Assembly: GCA_900541475.1 (NCBI GenBank)
Contig: UQJV01000025.1
Span: 1 to 29,253 of the forward strand
Source of the DNA: an uncultured Collinsella sp.
GTDB lineage: Bacteria; Actinomycetota; Coriobacteriia; Coriobacteriales; Coriobacteriaceae
Direction: 5' to 3'
Length of the DNA: 29,253 nucleotides
Positions within the stretch are counted from its first letter, which is position 1; every line of letters starts with the position of its first letter. Below the pieces are notes generated by a model. The model was not told where the DNA came from, made no database searches, and worked only from the letters and a program-made list of their open reading frames with translations. The translations under genes and the position numbers were made by a program. This document shows positions 29,240 to 29,253 of this stretch, piece after piece.

Positions 29240-29253
29240 GCTCGTGCGGAATC

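Overview
The window is about 29 kb of GC-rich, gene-dense chromosome. It most likely comes from a gut actinobacterium of the class Coriobacteriia, possibly Collinsella. That placement is an inference from the gene set, the codon use and the mix of ATG, GTG and TTG starts preceded by GAAAGG-type ribosome binding sites. No phage, insertion sequence, CRISPR array or defence island is visible. Most genes lie on the minus strand in short operons closed by clear hairpin terminators.

Layout. 1-260: tRNA-Gly and tRNA-Pro on the minus strand with a shared promoter. 271-4890: a branched-chain amino acid carrier (brnQ), and upstream of it a selenium operon transcribed selD, yedF, a DUF3343 gene, then a cysteine desulfurase/selenocysteine-lyase-like gene. 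selD reads through an in-frame TGA at codon 17, at the position of the catalytic Cys/Sec, so it is a selenoprotein; a start downstream of the TGA would give a false truncation. 4940-10453: molybdenum genes, namely the modABC transporter and a mogA/moaB-moeA cofactor pair. modB carries an unusual extracytoplasmic N-terminal domain, and a perfect 13-bp dyad sits just upstream of the modA promoter.

10566-13473: a CLC anion channel/transporter, a diacylglycerol-kinase-family lipid kinase and a stand-alone GGQ release-factor-like protein. 13494-17770: xanthine phosphoribosyltransferase, an MFS efflux pump, O-acetylhomoserine sulfhydrylase and, divergently, a Cys-rich C_GCAxxG_C_C protein; a 10-bp-arm dyad lies between the last two. 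17773-20652: a YigZ protein, a roughly 100-nt imperfect hairpin of unknown identity, RNase P RNA (rnpB) and ribosomal protein S1 (rpsA, TTG start).

20808-24209: a HAD phosphatase converging with L-cysteine desulfidase (stop codons share CTAG), then ribose-5-phosphate isomerase B converging with nucleoside diphosphate kinase. 24511-27766: argG, a 56-aa unknown ORF and argH. 27767-29253: a long AT-richer intergenic stretch with nested inverted repeats, then a Cof-type HAD hydrolase and terminator-like hairpins.

The strongest theme is selenium plus molybdenum: selenophosphate synthesis, selenium handling, molybdate uptake and molybdenum insertion are adjacent. This is what a cell would need to make a Se- and Mo-dependent enzyme such as formate dehydrogenase or a selenium-dependent molybdenum hydroxylase, although none is encoded here. 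Sulfur amino acid genes (metY, cyuA, the desulfurase) are a second theme. The less explained material is mostly non-coding: the hairpin beside rnpB, the dyads at the mod and metY promoters, and the structured region at 27.8-28.1 kb.
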